From positions 1 through 6,126 of the forward strand of contig CANHJR010000081.1 in assembly GCA_947461165.1 (NCBI GenBank): a DNA stretch of 6,126 nt. The letters run 5' to 3'. The notes beneath the pieces were generated by a model, which saw nothing but the letters and a program-made list of their open reading frames with translations, did no database searches and was not told the origin of the DNA. The position numbers and the translations under genes are program-made. This stretch comes from Saprospirales bacterium (GTDB taxonomy: Bacteria > Bacteroidota > Bacteroidia > Chitinophagales > JADJOU01). Shown here piece after piece: positions 5,397 to 6,126 of the stretch (position 1 is its first letter; each line of letters starts with the position of its first letter).

Positions 5397-6126
5397 ATGA
5401 GAATCTTTCTTTTCGCAAGCCTTCTATTTATAAATTTCAAAACTATTGCCCAAACTGCGACAGTCAAAGGCAAGGTTCAAGATTTCAAGTCGCATAAGCC
5501 AATACCAAATGTCCTCATTCGTTTAGAGTCTGACAATGTATCTTCAGCTCTTACCGACTCATCGGGACGTTATGAAATCACAATAATCAATTTAGATAAT
5601 GAAATCATCTCATTTCAAAAGGAAGGATTTGAAATTCTTACAAAAAAACTAAAGCTAAAGCCAAACGAGACGAGAACGATAAGCGCGGAACTTAAGACAT
5701 ATAATAAGCTTCTGAGAGAGACCGTCATCAGCGGTCGAAAAAAAGAAAAAGAACTTAAAAGCGAAACAACGACGGAAATAAAAATCGATGCGTTGCAATC
5801 AAATCCTTCAGGAAATGTCGAAAACAACCTCAAATACCAGGGTATGGGTGTCGGAGGAAATTCGGAAATTGGATCTCAATTTTCGGTAAGAGGAGGAAGT
5901 TTTGAAGAAAATCTCATTTACGTTAATGATTTTGAGATTTATAGACCCATGTTGATTCGAAATGCACAACAAGAAGGGTTGAGCTTTGCCAATAGCCAAC
6001 TAGTTCAAGACATGAAGTTTTCTTCTGGAGGGTTTTCTCCTGAATATGGCGACAAACTAAGTTCTGTTCTCGACATTACTTATAAGAAACCAAAAAAAAT
6101 AGCAGGCTCCGTTGAAGCGGGTTTCC
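5397..6126 (+). CDS. TonB-dependent receptor with carboxypeptidase-regulatory-like domain (3' partial)
   Basis: The first 243 residues of an outer-membrane TonB-dependent receptor are visible; the frame is open to the window end, so the beta-barrel is missing. Residues 1-18 look like a signal peptide (MRIFLFASLLFINF core, likely cleavage after TIA). Residues 21-100 form a carboxypeptidase-regulatory-like fold: VKGKVQDF, then PIPNVLIRLES, DSSGRYEI and a closing ISAEL strand. ETVISG (108-113) sits where a TonB-box-like segment is expected. The plug domain follows, with QFSVRGGSFEENLIYVNDF (161-179), then SSGGFSPEYGDKLSSVLDI (209-227). The plug resembles general Bacteroidota receptors more than the SusC glycan type, and no SusD gene is visible. 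The ligand is unknown. The only in-frame start is the ATG at 5397, since a stop lies at 5358-5360 upstream. No promoter was recognised, so it may be read from rocD. Confidence 0.9.
   Translation, partial: MRIFLFASLLFINFKTIAQTATVKGKVQDFKSHKPIPNVLIRLESDNVSSALTDSSGRYEITIINLDNEIISFQKEGFEILTKKLKLKPNETRTISAELKTYNKLLRETVISGRKKEKELKSETTTEIKIDALQSNPSGNVENNLKYQGMGVGGNSEIGSQFSVRGGSFEENLIYVNDFEIYRPMLIRNAQQEGLSFANSQLVQDMKFSSGGFSPEYGDKLSSVLDITYKKPKKIAGSVEAGF

Noticed and set aside
5615..5999. Minus-strand reading frames across the TonB receptor gene.
   Set aside because: The plus frame carries a clear signal peptide, regulatory-like domain and plug; the minus frames are shadows.

Overview
The window looks like chromosomal DNA from a member of the Bacteroidota. 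Four observations point there: a PorV-type subunit of the type IX secretion system (found in this phylum); a TonB-dependent receptor with an N-terminal carboxypeptidase-regulatory-like domain; the near absence of Shine-Dalgarno sequences before the genes; and promoter elements of the Bacteroidota type (TAnnTTTG at about -7). The DNA is AT-rich and densely coding. I see no mobile element, tRNA, rRNA or CRISPR array.

Layout. (1) 1-1109, +: the 3' part of porV, with its start outside the window. (2) 1110-1303: a 194-base gap holding an AT-rich dyad and a -7 promoter element. (3) 1304-3308, +: a likely two-gene operon, an ALDH7-family (antiquitin-like, alpha-aminoadipic-semialdehyde / piperideine-6-carboxylate) dehydrogenase followed 13 bases later by a DUF1569 / DinB-like protein. 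(4) 3346-3870, -: a small alpha/beta hydrolase of the YqiA (UPF0227) type, convergent with the operon. (5) 3871-4111: a divergent intergenic region with a promoter for each flanking gene and three inverted repeats. (6) 4112-5344, +: ornithine aminotransferase, rocD. (7) 5345-5396: a short gap with a weak terminator-like hairpin. (8) 5397-6126, +: the 5' part of a TonB-dependent receptor gene that runs off the end of the window.

How the genes fit together. Two enzymes act on amino-acid semialdehydes that cyclise spontaneously. The ALDH7 enzyme should oxidise alpha-aminoadipate semialdehyde from lysine catabolism. RocD should make glutamate semialdehyde (in equilibrium with pyrroline-5-carboxylate) from ornithine. 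They are in separate transcription units, so the link is thematic. PorV and the TonB receptor are envelope proteins with no visible tie to the enzymes. I found no convincing undescribed multi-gene system. The most unusual items are the cluster of inverted repeats between the divergent genes, a hydrolase transcript predicted to be leaderless, an EF-hand-like loop in PorV, and the pairing of ALDH7 with a DinB-like protein.
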